A stretch of 64,000 nucleotides of DNA from Rudaeicoccus suwonensis (GTDB lineage Bacteria > Actinomycetota > Actinomycetes > Actinomycetales > Dermatophilaceae). Shown here piece by piece: positions 1-8,687 of the stretch (position 1 is its first letter; the number at the start of each line of letters is the position of its first letter). The notes beneath the pieces were generated by a model, which did not search any database, was not told where the DNA came from, and saw only the letters and a list, made by a program, of their open reading frames with translations. Made by a program: the position numbers and the translations under genes. The stretch is from contig NZ_VIVQ01000002.1 of the NCBI RefSeq assembly GCF_007829035.1, forward strand, positions 575,728-639,727, in the 5' to 3' direction.

Positions 1-262
1 TTGCACTGCATAGGCTTTGGGAGATGGGTGAGAGGACCAAGGGAGCCAAGGGCGGCACGGTCGTCGACGATCATCTGAGCAGTCCGTCCACAAAGTGTGG
101 AATAACTGGTGTCCAAGACGGTTGTCCATGAGACTGTAGGGGTCGAGTGATCTTCTGATGGCGTTGAGTGCAGGCCAGCACGGTTGGGCCGGCCCAAGGC
201 GTGAATGGAGTTGGGGAAGACGGTGGCCACTACACGAGCCATGCGTCGTAACGGGAGGAAAA
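1..262. other. Leading non-coding stretch
   Basis: I see no convincing gene in this stretch. Codon pattern and start signals do not support the short open frames crossing it, and no tRNA, repeat or insertion-sequence end is visible. It probably contains the upstream region of the TetR gene that follows, or the tail of something lying outside the window. Confidence 0.5.
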
Positions 263-361
263 ATGGGGGTCCGAGAAGGCCGGGAAAACGTCACGTTAAA
301 CAGTAAGTGGCACTTATTCGACGAGTCGCATTGTGACTTGTCGCGAGAAAGAGAAGAATAA
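263..361 (+). CDS. Possible 32-aa leader ORF upstream of TetR gene
   Basis: An ATG stands four bases after a good ribosome-binding sequence (gggaggaaaaATG) and opens 32 codons ending in TAA five bases before the GTG proposed for the TetR gene. The peptide is charged, ends in Glu-Glu and resembles no known family. A palindrome (TAAGTG-G-CACTTA) lies inside it. It could be a translated leader or simply the transcribed 5' region of the regulator. Support is the RBS alone. Confidence 0.2.
   Translation: MGVREGRENVTLNSKWHLFDESHCDLSREREE
304..316. promoter_or_regulatory. 13-bp palindrome, possible TetR operator
   Basis: TAAGTG-G-CACTTA is a perfect 6-1-6 inverted repeat about 50 bases upstream of the TetR-type gene. 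TetR-family proteins commonly bind such palindromes near their own start. That this is the operator is inferred from position and symmetry only. Confidence 0.3.
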
Positions 362-365
362 AAGC

Positions 366-1109
366 GTGAAGAATGTTTCCGATGCTGGCAAGCCGCAGTT
401 TGGTGAGGACGTGGCCACCGAATGGCTGTTGGGCTCCGATGGAGCGATGAGTCTCCGCATGGGCCGGGCGTCCGCTGGTCAGGGACGAAGCGGCGAGCCT
501 GCCTTGGGGAAGGCGGCGGATCACTACGTCCGCCGCCTTCATTTCATCACAGCTGCGATCGACCTGTGGGGCGCCTGCGGCTACTCCCACGTGACCATCA
601 GCGGTCTCGCGGAACGCACCGGCGTGACGTATGGCTCGATGCGTTCGTGCTTCGCGAACAGGGATGAACTTGTCCAAGAATGTGTTCGAGTGGCGCGAGA
701 AAGGATCGGCCTCGACAAATCGGGGTACGTTGCTGCAGCGCATGACGCGAATCAACTCGTGGAGACGTTCATCGATGATGTCTGCACAAGTATGCGAGTA
801 CACGCATCGCTCCATCGGATTCGATATGACCTGCTGAGCCAGAGCATGTTTGATGAAGGTCTTGTCGCTGATGCACAGTCGATTCATGCGGCGTGGATGA
901 GCGGAATCAGCGGCTTTGCCGAGCGCCTTCACGCATTGGGTGGGTCGGGATCGGATGCCGTAGTCACAACCCGGGTGATCGAGGATTTGTTCGCTCGAAC
1001 GATGCATCGTCACACGGTGGACAGCGCCGATGCCGCTCGCTTGCTGGCGGCTGACCTCCGGGCGTATGTGGAGCACCTGCTCGGCCGCACGGCAGATGAA
1101 AGCATCTGA
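366..1109 (+). CDS. TetR/AcrR-family transcriptional regulator
   Basis: The product is about 247 aa. A helix-turn-helix of TetR type (AIDLWGACGYSHVTISGLAE, then RTGVTYGSMRSCFANRDEL) sits after a roughly 60-residue N-terminal extension, longer than the usual 10-20 residues; the C-terminal half is helical and variable, as expected of the ligand domain. I chose the GTG at 366 because it follows a purine-rich stretch (gagaagaataaaagc). A GTG at 333 or an internal ATG near 447 are alternatives, and the later start would remove most of the odd extension. The stop codon directly abuts the ATG of the HutD-like gene, so the two are probably co-transcribed. Confidence 0.8.
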   Translation: MKNVSDAGKPQFGEDVATEWLLGSDGAMSLRMGRASAGQGRSGEPALGKAADHYVRRLHFITAAIDLWGACGYSHVTISGLAERTGVTYGSMRSCFANRDELVQECVRVARERIGLDKSGYVAAAHDANQLVETFIDDVCTSMRVHASLHRIRYDLLSQSMFDEGLVADAQSIHAAWMSGISGFAERLHALGGSGSDAVVTTRVIEDLFARTMHRHTVDSADAARLLAADLRAYVEHLLGRTADESI

Positions 1110-1652
1110 ATGATCCGCCTCGCGGACGCAAGGACGATGCCATGGTTGGGCGGCGGCGGTATCACCCACGAGTTCGCACGGCATCCGGCAGAAGGCGACT
1201 TCGGCTGGCGGCTGAGCGTGGCGGAGGTGCAGCAGGACGGCCCTTTCTCCCGGCTCGATGGTGTCGACCGGGTGATCGTGCTCTGCTCGCCCGGGCGGAT
1301 GGTGCTGCATGTGCCGGATCCGCTCGAGTTGCAACGGTTTTCGCCATACGTCTTTGACGGTGGTGCCGACGTCCGCTGCATCATTCCCGACGGGCCGACG
1401 CTCGATTTCAACGTCATGACCCGGCGCGGTGTGTATGTCGCGGACGTGGTGACCCTCGCGAACGAGACCGCGGACATCGACGTGCCGACGGACGGGCTTG
1501 CCTTCGTGTTCTGTATGGACGGCACCGTGACGTGCGGCGACGAGCTGCGCACGTTCGACCTGGTTCAACTGGACAAACCTGCAACTGTCGACGCCGGAGG
1601 CGGCGCAGCAGCCGTTGTCACGATCGTGGCGGCACGACCCGGCGTCGCCTGA
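1110..1652 (+). CDS. HutD/Ves family protein
   Basis: The 180-aa protein begins with the family hallmark 'MPWLGGGGITHEFA', in which Trp and a Gly-rich turn precede a Thr/Glu pair, and continues as a bicupin-like beta-rich chain ('WRLSVAEVQQDGPFSRLDG', 'DRVIVLCSPGRM'). HutD proteins are associated with histidine utilisation in some bacteria, and Ves in E. coli is cold-induced; the biochemical role is not firmly known. Its ATG directly follows the stop of the TetR gene, which suggests control by that regulator. No histidine-degradation genes are nearby, so a Hut role cannot be assumed here. Confidence 0.85.
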   Translation: MIRLADARTMPWLGGGGITHEFARHPAEGDFGWRLSVAEVQQDGPFSRLDGVDRVIVLCSPGRMVLHVPDPLELQRFSPYVFDGGADVRCIIPDGPTLDFNVMTRRGVYVADVVTLANETADIDVPTDGLAFVFCMDGTVTCGDELRTFDLVQLDKPATVDAGGGAAAVVTIVAARPGVA

Positions 1653-1682
1653 CCAGGTGAGGGAGTCGCGCAGCGGCATACG

Positions 1683-2678
1683 TCATCGGCCGGACCGATA
1701 ACCGCCCTGGAATCCGTTCTCGCCCTCGTCCAGGATCTGTTTGCCGGAGCCGACGATCTTGGGGTCGGGGTAGCCGATGATGGCGCGGTCCTTGTTGGGG
1801 TAGTCGAGTTTGTCGAGCACAAATCGCATCGCCTCGATACGGCCGCGCTTCTTGTCGTTGGATTTGATGACCGTCCACGGCGCCCACGGGGTGTCGGTGT
1901 GCTCGAACATCGCCTCTTTGGCGTCGGTGTATGCCGACCACTTGTCGAGGCTCGCCAGGTCGGTCGGGCTGAGTTTCCATTGCTTGACCGGGTCGACCGC
2001 TCGGCTCTCGAACCGGCGGATCTGCTCCTGCCGCCCGACGGAGAACCACAGCTTGACGAGCGTGATTCCGGAATTCACCCACATCTGCTCGATCTGCGGG
2101 CACGAGCGCATGAACTCGGCATACTGCTCGTCGGTGCAAAAGCCCATGACATGCTCGACGCCCGCGCGGTTGTACCAGGACCGGTCGAAGAACACGATCT
2201 CGCCGCTGGCCGGAAGGTGCTGCACATATCGCTGGAAATACCACTGCGTGAGTTCGCGCTCCGTCGGTTTCTCCAATGCGACAACGGTGGCGCCGCGGGG
2301 GTTGAGGTGCTCGGTGAAGCGTTTGATGGCGCCACCCTTGCCGGCCGCATCACGCCCTTCGAAGGCGATGACCACTTTTTGCCCGGTTTCTTTGACCCAC
2401 GCCTGCATCTTGAGCATTTCGATCTGCAGCGAGAGTTTGATCCGCTCGTACTCGCCGCGGGTCATCTTCACGTCGTACGGATAGCCGACCTTCCACACTT
2501 CTCCGCTGCTGTCCGGCAGCTTGAGACCCTTGCCGCCCATCATTTCGGTGAGACCCGGTGTGGTGCCGGTGTCGGTGCGACCGTCGTGGACGGTCGGTGC
2601 AGGCTGCGCGTGCTGTATGGCGGGAGTCTCGTTGTCGGTCACGTCCACAGTTTGCCGGTTGCCCCGTCGCGCGTGCAC
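1683..2678 (-). CDS. ppk2: Polyphosphate kinase 2
   Basis: The 331-aa protein carries the PPK2 P-loop 'FEGRDAAGKGGAIKRF' (about residues 106-121) and the second motif 'VFFDRSWYNRAGVEHVMGF' (about 162-180), with conserved 'YPYDVKMTRGEYE' before the catalytic domain. PPK2 enzymes transfer phosphate between polyphosphate and nucleotides, usually GDP/ADP to GTP/ATP. The N-terminal 50 residues are low-complexity and variable, so a start at an internal GTG (near 2642) is possible. Length matches single-domain class I PPK2. The gene stands alone, convergent with the HutD-like gene and just downstream of the DUF6328 gene on the same strand. Confidence 0.95.
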   Translation of the reverse strand: MHARRGNRQTVDVTDNETPAIQHAQPAPTVHDGRTDTGTTPGLTEMMGGKGLKLPDSSGEVWKVGYPYDVKMTRGEYERIKLSLQIEMLKMQAWVKETGQKVVIAFEGRDAAGKGGAIKRFTEHLNPRGATVVALEKPTERELTQWYFQRYVQHLPASGEIVFFDRSWYNRAGVEHVMGFCTDEQYAEFMRSCPQIEQMWVNSGITLVKLWFSVGRQEQIRRFESRAVDPVKQWKLSPTDLASLDKWSAYTDAKEAMFEHTDTPWAPWTVIKSNDKKRGRIEAMRFVLDKLDYPNKDRAIIGYPDPKIVGSGKQILDEGENGFQGGYRSGR

Positions 2679-2687
2679 GAGTTCGGG

Positions 2688-3164
2688 TCAACTACCGGAG
2701 CGGCTGACTCCGAGGGGAAGGGCAACCCACACGATGACGAAGATCGCCACGGCGATCACGGCCGCGACGATGCCGGCGACGAAGTTTACGAGCATGCTGA
2801 AAACCAGCATCAGCACCAGCGTCATCGTGATGCCGAGAGCGGCCAATCCCGCCTTGGCCAGCCGGTTTCCGAGGGTCAGCAGCATCTGCCGGTCGTGGTG
2901 ACGGAAGAGCAGCCGGTGCGAGCTGACCGGTGCGATGAGCAGCATGGTCGCCCCGATGCCGAACGCGAGTGCCAGGCCGTAGATCCACTTCTGCCGCACT
3001 TCAAGCGATGCGAATCGCTGCTGGAAGGGCAGTGTCACGAGGAACCCCGCAAGGATCTGCACACCGGTCTGCGTGACGCGCAGTTCTTGGAGCAGTTCTC
3101 GCCAGTTGCGATCCCGGATCTCGTCGGCCGAGCTGTCGTCGTCGGAGTGCGCGTCGTTGTTCAT
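2688..3164 (-). CDS. DUF6328 family membrane protein
   Basis: The 158-aa protein has the DUF6328 signature 'NWRELLQELRVTQTGVQILAG' (split here as NWRELLQELRVTQTGV and QILAGFLVTLPFQQRF), followed by about four hydrophobic segments and a polar N-terminus. Function is unknown. The open frame extends upstream to 3254, but members of this family normally start with a short acidic stretch just before 'RNWRELL', so I placed the start at the ATG at 3164 ('MNNDAHSDDDSS'). A GGAGG directly abuts that ATG, closer than ideal, so the longer form is not excluded. Confidence 0.8.
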   Translation of the reverse strand: MNNDAHSDDDSSADEIRDRNWRELLQELRVTQTGVQILAGFLVTLPFQQRFASLEVRQKWIYGLALAFGIGATMLLIAPVSSHRLLFRHHDRQMLLTLGNRLAKAGLAALGITMTLVLMLVFSMLVNFVAGIVAAVIAVAIFVIVWVALPLGVSRSGS

Positions 3165-3293
3165 CCTCCAGTTCTGCCACACCACGCCTACTGGTCGCGA
3201 GATCGCACCCGGAATCTCACCCGGCTGGGCGACACGATTGCCGGCGCTAGGCAAATATCAGGTGAGCGGTAGAAAGCGGCATACAGTCCTCGC

Positions 3294-4499
3294 GTGGATC
3301 CGATACGCAATCCCTATGCGCCCGGCGCCGGGCAGCGCCCGCCGGAACTGGCCGGCCGCGACGAGCAACTTCAGACGTTCAACGTGGTGTTGGAGCGGGT
3401 GTCGCGTGGGCGGCCCGAGCGGTCGGTCGTGCTGACCGGGCTGCGTGGCGTAGGCAAGACGGTGTTGCTGAATGCGTTGCGGTCAGCGGCTGTTCGCGCC
3501 AAGTGGGGCACCGGCAAGCTAGAGGCCCGTCCGGACCAGCGGCTGCGTCGGCCGCTGTCGTCGGCGCTGCATCAGGCGGTTCGCGAACTCGGACACGCGC
3601 AGACCGAGGACGTCGACCAGGTGCTCGGCGTGATCAAGTCGTTCGCGCAACGGGATGCCGGGACCGGCGCGAAGCTGCGCGACAAGTGGAGCCCCGGCAT
3701 CGACGCGCCCGCCGTCACCGGTCGTGCCGACTCGGGCGACATCGAGATCGATCTCGTCGAATTGCTTTCTGACGCAGGCGGATTGGCAGCCGACCTCGGT
3801 CGCGGCATCGCGATCTTCATCGACGAGATGCAGGACCTGCATCCCGACGACGTGTCCGCGTTGTGCGCCGCGTGCCACGAGATCAGTCAGGCTTCGCTGC
3901 CGGTGATCGTGGTCGGCGCGGGACTGCCGCATCTGCCGGCGGTGCTGTCGGCGTCAAAGTCATACAGCGAGAGGCTTTTTCGCTATTCACGCATCGATCG
4001 GCTGCCGCGCGAGTCGGCGGACCTGGCGCTGCAGTCGCCGGCCGAATCCGAGGACGCCAGCTTCGAGCCGGCCGCCCTCGACGCAATGTATGACGCAACC
4101 GGTGGTTACCCCTACTTCATCCAGGCCTACGGCAAGGTCGCGTGGGATGTCGCACCCAGCACACCCGTGACCGCCGCAGACATCGCTGTTGCGGCCCCTG
4201 CGGCGGAGGCTGAGTTGGCGGTCGGATTCTTCGGATCCCGTTATGACAGAGCGACTCCCGGCGAACGCGAGTACCTGCGTGCGATGGCCGATGCCGCCGG
4301 TGAGTTGCCCGTCGAGGAGCGGGACGAGGTGGAATCGGTGCCGACGGCGGCGGTCGCGGCGGTGCTGGGGCGCAAGCCGCAGTCGCTCTCGCCGGCGCGC
4401 GACGCCTTGTTGAAGAAGGGCCTGATCTACTCCGGCGAGCGGGGACGCATTGCGTTCACCGTCCCGCACTTCGGCCGCTACCTCCGTACGGCGGGTTGA
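3294..4499 (+). CDS. AAA-type ATPase of the Orc1/Cdc6-like group
   Basis: The 401-aa protein opens with 'NPYAPGAGQRPPELAGRDEQ', then Walker A 'TGLRGVGKTVLL' (G49-T56) and Walker B 'AIFIDEMQDLHPDD'. A helical lid and a C-terminal winged-helix-like region ('QSLSPARDALLKKGLIYS') complete an STAND/Orc-like layout common in actinobacteria. Its substrate is unknown. The start is a GTG with little upstream leader, suggesting leaderless transcription. It borders the defence island but reads away from the minus-strand cluster, so I regard it as chromosomal. Confidence 0.85.
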   Translation: MDPIRNPYAPGAGQRPPELAGRDEQLQTFNVVLERVSRGRPERSVVLTGLRGVGKTVLLNALRSAAVRAKWGTGKLEARPDQRLRRPLSSALHQAVRELGHAQTEDVDQVLGVIKSFAQRDAGTGAKLRDKWSPGIDAPAVTGRADSGDIEIDLVELLSDAGGLAADLGRGIAIFIDEMQDLHPDDVSALCAACHEISQASLPVIVVGAGLPHLPAVLSASKSYSERLFRYSRIDRLPRESADLALQSPAESEDASFEPAALDAMYDATGGYPYFIQAYGKVAWDVAPSTPVTAADIAVAAPAAEAELAVGFFGSRYDRATPGEREYLRAMADAAGELPVEERDEVESVPTAAVAAVLGRKPQSLSPARDALLKKGLIYSGERGRIAFTVPHFGRYLRTAG

Positions 4500-4518
4500 C
4501 GCCCGGCGTCACGGAGCA

Positions 4519-4767
4519 TCATGGGATCAGACGGACGAGTCCGTGCCTTGCTCTGCGGCGTCCAACGCTGCTGTTACGACGTCCCTTCAGTTCGCTGATC
4601 TTCAGTCGGTGCTTTTGGGCGTGGAGGGTCTCCCACGGGATTTCTGTATCCATCGCGATCTTGTGAGCAGTGATAGCGACGAAATCTTCGTATAGATCCT
4701 GATCGCGGATGGTCAGTGCTGACCATCCAGTGCTGGTCCCCGTATCCGCGTCGCACCAGCGCGACAC
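4519..4767 (-). CDS. Hypothetical 82-aa protein, third gene of minus-strand cluster
   Basis: A GTG six bases past the stop of the TY-Chap2-like gene opens 82 codons. The first 60 residues have a normal protein-like composition ('DLYEDFVAITAHKIAMDTEI', then 'PWETLHAQKHRLKISELKG'); the tail is Arg-rich. No family is recognised. Position and strand make it the likely last gene of a three-gene unit, but it could also be the remains of a longer gene. Confidence 0.4.
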   Translation of the reverse strand: MSRWCDADTGTSTGWSALTIRDQDLYEDFVAITAHKIAMDTEIPWETLHAQKHRLKISELKGRRNSSVGRRRARHGLVRLIP

Positions 4768-4773
4768 CGCGGG

Positions 4774-5562
4774 CTAGGGCAGATCGGGACCGATGGTCTG
4801 GACGAGCAACCGCGTCATCCCTGCGCCGGATTTGCGCTCCCTGGATAACTGGAAGTGCTCCGTGCGAGTCCACAGGTCACCGTCGTCGCTGAGGGCATAT
4901 CGAGCACGATCTTCGCCTCCGCGGATCAGTAGCCACACCCTTGGGCGATCCTCATCGGAGTGAGCGGCCTGCCATTCGCGATGGTGCGGATGCAGGTCCG
5001 CCGTTCGCTCGGTCAGGTCATGACTGCCGCTGTAGGAATACCACGGATACTCCGAAGCCATCTGAACCGCAAGGAATTGCGCGATCCATCGCAGCGAGAG
5101 CGAGCTGGGTGTACTGGCCGGAAGCCCATTCGATGGTGGCATCAAGCCGAGGTCGATTTCGCGTCGCCAGATCCACTGACGAATCGGCATCTCCACTGCC
5201 TTGAACGGGTTTGGATCAGACGACTCTGCAGACCGATACGCGGTTGAGGCCTCGGACTCGACAAGATCTCCCCATGCTGAAGTCCACCGAACGACCGGAC
5301 CACCCTCGGTGTTGACGCTCGCACCGGTTCCCGTGCGGTTCACGTACAGCACGCTCTTCAATGTGGCGCGGTCACACAGTGCCAGGCAGTCATAGGGAAC
5401 GCCGTCAATCGGCCACGCGTCGCGGATCCAGAACCGGCCCGGATGCCGGCGAACCATTTCGGTCAACAGCCGCCAGGCAGTCACCTCGGCCAAGCGCCGC
5501 GGAAACTGGCTCGGCGCATAGTTCTCCTCGTCATCGAGGTCAAAGTGCTCCAACGCGAGCAT
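4774..5562 (-). CDS. TY-Chap2-like protein, putative peptide-binding chaperone
   Basis: The 262-aa protein contains 'AWRLLTEMVRRHPGRFWIRD' followed by 'PYDCLALCD' near residues 30-65. This matches the start of the TY-Chap2 domain (WRL.SELVRRHP, then G.YDCLSL), a fold linked to type III secretion chaperones and YbjN and predicted to act in conflict systems. The rest, with 'RQWIWRREIDLGLMPPS' and 'RVWLLIRGGEDRARYALSDD', is not recognised. Two bases separate its start from the stop of the upstream gene, so the cluster is co-transcribed, divergent from the type I operon. The family assignment rests on motif resemblance. Confidence 0.55.
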   Translation of the reverse strand: MLALEHFDLDDEENYAPSQFPRRLAEVTAWRLLTEMVRRHPGRFWIRDAWPIDGVPYDCLALCDRATLKSVLYVNRTGTGASVNTEGGPVVRWTSAWGDLVESEASTAYRSAESSDPNPFKAVEMPIRQWIWRREIDLGLMPPSNGLPASTPSSLSLRWIAQFLAVQMASEYPWYSYSGSHDLTERTADLHPHHREWQAAHSDEDRPRVWLLIRGGEDRARYALSDDGDLWTRTEHFQLSRERKSGAGMTRLLVQTIGPDLP

Positions 5563-5564
5563 GC

Positions 5565-5882
5565 TTACACCTCCAGGCCGTCGACCACGTAGGGAGCGTC
5601 GTCATCGATTTCAACCAGCACCGAAGCAACATCATCTGCGGTTGATGAGTTGTAGGGGTCCGTGGGTTTGAACTGCACCGATTCGAGTAGCTCCCGCAGC
5701 ACCGCACCGGTCACCACGGACTTCATTTCCGCGATGTTGTATCGAGTTGGTGCCATCTTGCCCGCCTGCGCGAGTTGGAACGTCGCGTGGAGAAGGTCCG
5801 TCGCAGGCCCAAACAGGCCGTTGTGGAACGACAGCAGACTCTCGCCAGCGGCAGTCTCGACGTAGAAATCGACAGTTGTCAC
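5565..5882 (-). CDS. Hypothetical 105-aa protein
   Basis: The open frame is longer upstream, but the gene most likely starts at the GTG at 5882, which has GGAGG eight bases before it ('ggaggccaacaccGTG'). The product begins 'MTTVDFYVETAAGESLLSFH' and ends in an acidic tail ('VLVEIDDDAPYVVDGLEV'). I recognise no family. It is the first gene of the minus-strand cluster and overlaps nothing upstream; its partner is the TY-Chap2-like protein two bases downstream. Confidence 0.65.
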   Translation of the reverse strand: MTTVDFYVETAAGESLLSFHNGLFGPATDLLHATFQLAQAGKMAPTRYNIAEMKSVVTGAVLRELLESVQFKPTDPYNSSTADDVASVLVEIDDDAPYVVDGLEV

Positions 5883-6210
5883 GGTGTTGGCCTCCCTGTG
5901 TGCCCGCGGTGCCTTGGAGTATGCCGCAATGTCTAACCCCCCGTCGCCAAGGTGACGTCGTAACTGCACCAACACGGACCGGCGGTCCTGGCGCCTCGCT
6001 TTCGTTTGATCAAGGGCTGTGGGACGTCCTCGGCGATGCGGTTCGGGTGCTCTTCGGGCAGCTGGCCCGACCCAACCACACTGGTGTGAATGCATCTCTG
6101 AGGCAAATAACTGTGAATCTAACTTCCATGTTGACACCCGAAATGGATCATGCCATGCTTCCTCTACCGGACCACGAGGATCGGATTCACATAGAGATTT
6201 GGATTATTCG
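5883..6210. promoter_or_regulatory. Divergent intergenic region
   Basis: This stretch of about 330 bases lies between the minus-strand TY-Chap2 cluster and the plus-strand type I operon and must hold promoters for both. It is less GC-rich towards 6090-6210 ('caaataactgtgaatctaac'). I see no clear -35/-10 pair or operator that I would defend. Confidence 0.45.
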
Positions 6211-6711
6211 ATGTACACAGCAATGGCGGAAGCGCTCCCGCTCAAGAAGCGTGCACTGCGAGGGCGGCGACTCGTCCTGGTTGACATTGAGAACGAGATT
6301 GGTGGCGCCGTCATCGACGAGGCAGAGGCCGCGCTGGCGCAACACGCGATCGACGAAGCCATCTGCTTGGCCGGATGCGATCAGGTCGTCATTGGCGTGA
6401 GCCACATTGGAGTGTTGCCGACGTACCTGGGCTGGCCGGGATGTCGCATCGTCGTGCGATCGGGCCCGGACGGTGCGGACCTCGCGCTCTTGGAAGTGCT
6501 GAACAAGGAACGCATCGCGGAGCGGTTCGACGAGGTGGTCCTCGCATCTGGTGATGCCATCTTCGCCGATGCTGTTGCCGCTCTGGGTGCGGCTGGCGTT
6601 TCGGTCACTGTTCTCACGCGGATCGGGAGCTGTTCGCGGCAGTTGCGAATGGCTGCAGGTAAAACTGTGTATGTGGATGCATGCGCGGCGCGATTCGGAG
6701 GTGTGGCGTGA
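6211..6711 (+). CDS. NYN-domain (PIN-like) ribonuclease
   Basis: The 166-aa product has the NYN layout: a first strand with 'RRLVLVDIENEIGG' (D25, N28), a middle 'GPDGADLALLEVL' with conserved acidic residues, and 'VVLASGDAIFADAVAALGA', the SGD..F motif of the last acidic cluster. NYN proteins are metal-dependent nucleases acting mostly on RNA. I start it at ATG 6211; ATG 6223 is equally possible, and the upstream frame back to 6019 looks non-coding. It is the first gene of the restriction operon and overlaps the methylase gene by four bases (GTGA), so it is probably an integral component. Confidence 0.8.
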   Translation: MYTAMAEALPLKKRALRGRRLVLVDIENEIGGAVIDEAEAALAQHAIDEAICLAGCDQVVIGVSHIGVLPTYLGWPGCRIVVRSGPDGADLALLEVLNKERIAERFDEVVLASGDAIFADAVAALGAAGVSVTVLTRIGSCSRQLRMAAGKTVYVDACAARFGGVA

Positions 6712-8687
6712 AGAGTTCATCCGGAGGCCTTGTGTCCCCCAGCGACATGGCCGACATGGCTGGGGTGTCGCGAGCCGCGGTGAGTAACTGGCGCAAGCGA
6801 GACGAGGAGTTCCCCGGTCGCGTCAGCGGTTCAGCGTCGAAGCCCCTGTTTTCTCGAGAGGACGCAGTTGCCTACCTTCGGGCCCGGGGGTACAGCCCGA
6901 GTGAGGGTGACGCACGGCTTGCCGTCTGGTCGGCGATGAACCTCTTGCGGGGAAAAGTTACGACGGAGGAGTTGGTGGAGCTTCTGCTGGCTGTTGCGGT
7001 TGAGCAGATGACAGGTGGAGACACCCGGTCTCTTCGTCCGCGGGTCACTGCCGAACCCGTCGTGAACATGAAGAGGGTTCTCGCGACGGTCCCGCCTGAG
7101 GAACTCGCCGATGTCACGGACTTCGCGCTTGAGCGCCTTGCTCGAGCTCAAATCAAGATGGGCGCAGACTTCGGATTTGTCGGGTCCCGAACGACGAAGC
7201 TTCTTGCCAACCTCGCTGCTGCCAGAAGGCCCAAGACTCTGTACGACCCGGCGTGTGGCATTGCTGCGGCACTTCTCGCGACAGTTGGCCTCGGCGCGAC
7301 ACCAGAGCGTCTGATCGGGCACGACGTAAACAAGCGAGCGCTCACGATCGCTGCTCAACGCGCCGCGCTTCAGAATGTGGAGCTCGAACTGACGTGCACG
7401 GATGTCGTTGGCGAGGATGTCGACCCCGACCTCCGTGCTGACACGATCATCGCGGAACCACCATTCGGGCTCCGCCTCACGAATGCGGATCGCCTGACGG
7501 ATCGTCGCTTTGTCGCCGGTCCGCCACCGGCTGCCTCAGCTGATATGGCGTGGTTGCAGCATGTGATCGCACACCTGACCGACGAAGGCCGCGGATATGT
7601 GGTAACCCCGAATGGCCCGCTGTTCCGGGGAGGTCAGGAACGAGCGATACGTGCCGAACTCGTTCGCCGTGGATGTGTTGAAGCCATCGTCGCGCTGCCC
7701 GGAAAACTGCTGCCGCATACGGCTCTCCCGCTCGCGGTGTGGGTGCTGAGACGGCCCGCCGAAACGCAGGCCGACGGCGCCGTCCTCTTCATCGACGCGA
7801 CGATGGAACCCGCGCCCGAGGACTCGGTTGCGAAGTGGCTGAACGATCCGTCGTCATTGGACGGCGTCCCGAACCGTGTTGTGCCGGTGACTGATGTGCT
7901 GGTCGGCGACGCTGCTCTTCAGCCTGCCCGTTGGGTCGAGCCAGAGACTCCCGAACCTGCCGAGATAGCAGGGCGCTACTCCTCCGGTTGGCACATCATC
8001 GACCAGGAGATTCAGGAGCTACGTGCTGCAGGGTCATCGGCAGCCCCCGTTCCAAACTTCCCTGCAGCCCGTGTGATGACGATTGGTGAACTCATCGATC
8101 AGGCAGTCCTCGAGGTACGTGCCGGGCAAACCAAGCACAAGCTTGAGGAGCTTCCGGCCGACGTACGTTCTCGGGTCGTTACTGCCACTGACCTCCGAAT
8201 GAATGAGCTACCGACGCACGACAAGTTTATCGATCACGCAGACCTGACACAGCCCGGAGATGTTTTGGTCAACACCACCCCGGCCATCCGCGCGCTGGTG
8301 GACGCCAGCGGAGGCAATCTGCCGACGGCCGGCCTCCACCGCATACGTGTGCTTGCCAGTGATGCCCTCGCCGCGGAGTACCTCTGTGCGGTGCTTGCGG
8401 GCCCTTGGAACGACCGCTTCAGAGGTGGCAGTACCGTCCAACGAGCGCGGCTCCTCGATCTGGAGATTCCGATGCTGCCGTTGGCCGATCAACGTGCCGC
8501 GGTCGACGCGCTGCTCAATCTTTCACAGTTGCAGTCGCGGGCGAAAAGCCTTGCCGATGGCGCCAGCAACACGGCGACCTCCTTGCTCGAAGCCCTCCGC
8601 TACGGTGCGTCATTGACTGACACTTCGACAGGCGATGTCGGCGATAGCCAGGACAATGCTGAGAAGGCCACGAAGGGGACCAAGTGA
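6708..8687 (+). CDS. HTH-DNA methylase-specificity fusion protein
   Basis: The 659-aa protein has three parts. Residues 8-50 are an AlpA/MerR-like helix-turn-helix ('SPSDMADMAGVSRAAVSNWR'). Residues about 110-400 are an N6-adenine methylase with motif I 'YDPACGIAA' (Y179) and motif IV 'IIAEPPFG' (E250), where the usual N or D is replaced by E. Residues about 455-640 resemble an HsdS target-recognition unit ('PGDVLVNTT', 'ARLLDLEIPMLPLADQRAAV'). The GTG start overlaps the NYN stop. It differs from the two HsdM proteins that follow and may modify DNA alone or act as a sensor if the E-for-N change abolishes catalysis. Its stop overlaps the hsdM1 GTG. Confidence 0.8.
   Translation: MKSSSGGLVSPSDMADMAGVSRAAVSNWRKRDEEFPGRVSGSASKPLFSREDAVAYLRARGYSPSEGDARLAVWSAMNLLRGKVTTEELVELLLAVAVEQMTGGDTRSLRPRVTAEPVVNMKRVLATVPPEELADVTDFALERLARAQIKMGADFGFVGSRTTKLLANLAAARRPKTLYDPACGIAAALLATVGLGATPERLIGHDVNKRALTIAAQRAALQNVELELTCTDVVGEDVDPDLRADTIIAEPPFGLRLTNADRLTDRRFVAGPPPAASADMAWLQHVIAHLTDEGRGYVVTPNGPLFRGGQERAIRAELVRRGCVEAIVALPGKLLPHTALPLAVWVLRRPAETQADGAVLFIDATMEPAPEDSVAKWLNDPSSLDGVPNRVVPVTDVLVGDAALQPARWVEPETPEPAEIAGRYSSGWHIIDQEIQELRAAGSSAAPVPNFPAARVMTIGELIDQAVLEVRAGQTKHKLEELPADVRSRVVTATDLRMNELPTHDKFIDHADLTQPGDVLVNTTPAIRALVDASGGNLPTAGLHRIRVLASDALAAEYLCAVLAGPWNDRFRGGSTVQRARLLDLEIPMLPLADQRAAVDALLNLSQLQSRAKSLADGASNTATSLLEALRYGASLTDTSTGDVGDSQDNAEKATKGTK

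Noticed and set aside
291..1679. Long minus-strand open frame opposite the TetR and HutD genes
   Set aside because: It is a shadow frame in GC-rich DNA: Arg/His-rich, no domain, and the opposite strand has two clear families.
1899..3272. Plus-strand open frame across ppk2 and the DUF6328 gene
   Set aside because: It spans two genes on the other strand and reads as Arg/His/Gln-rich low-complexity protein.
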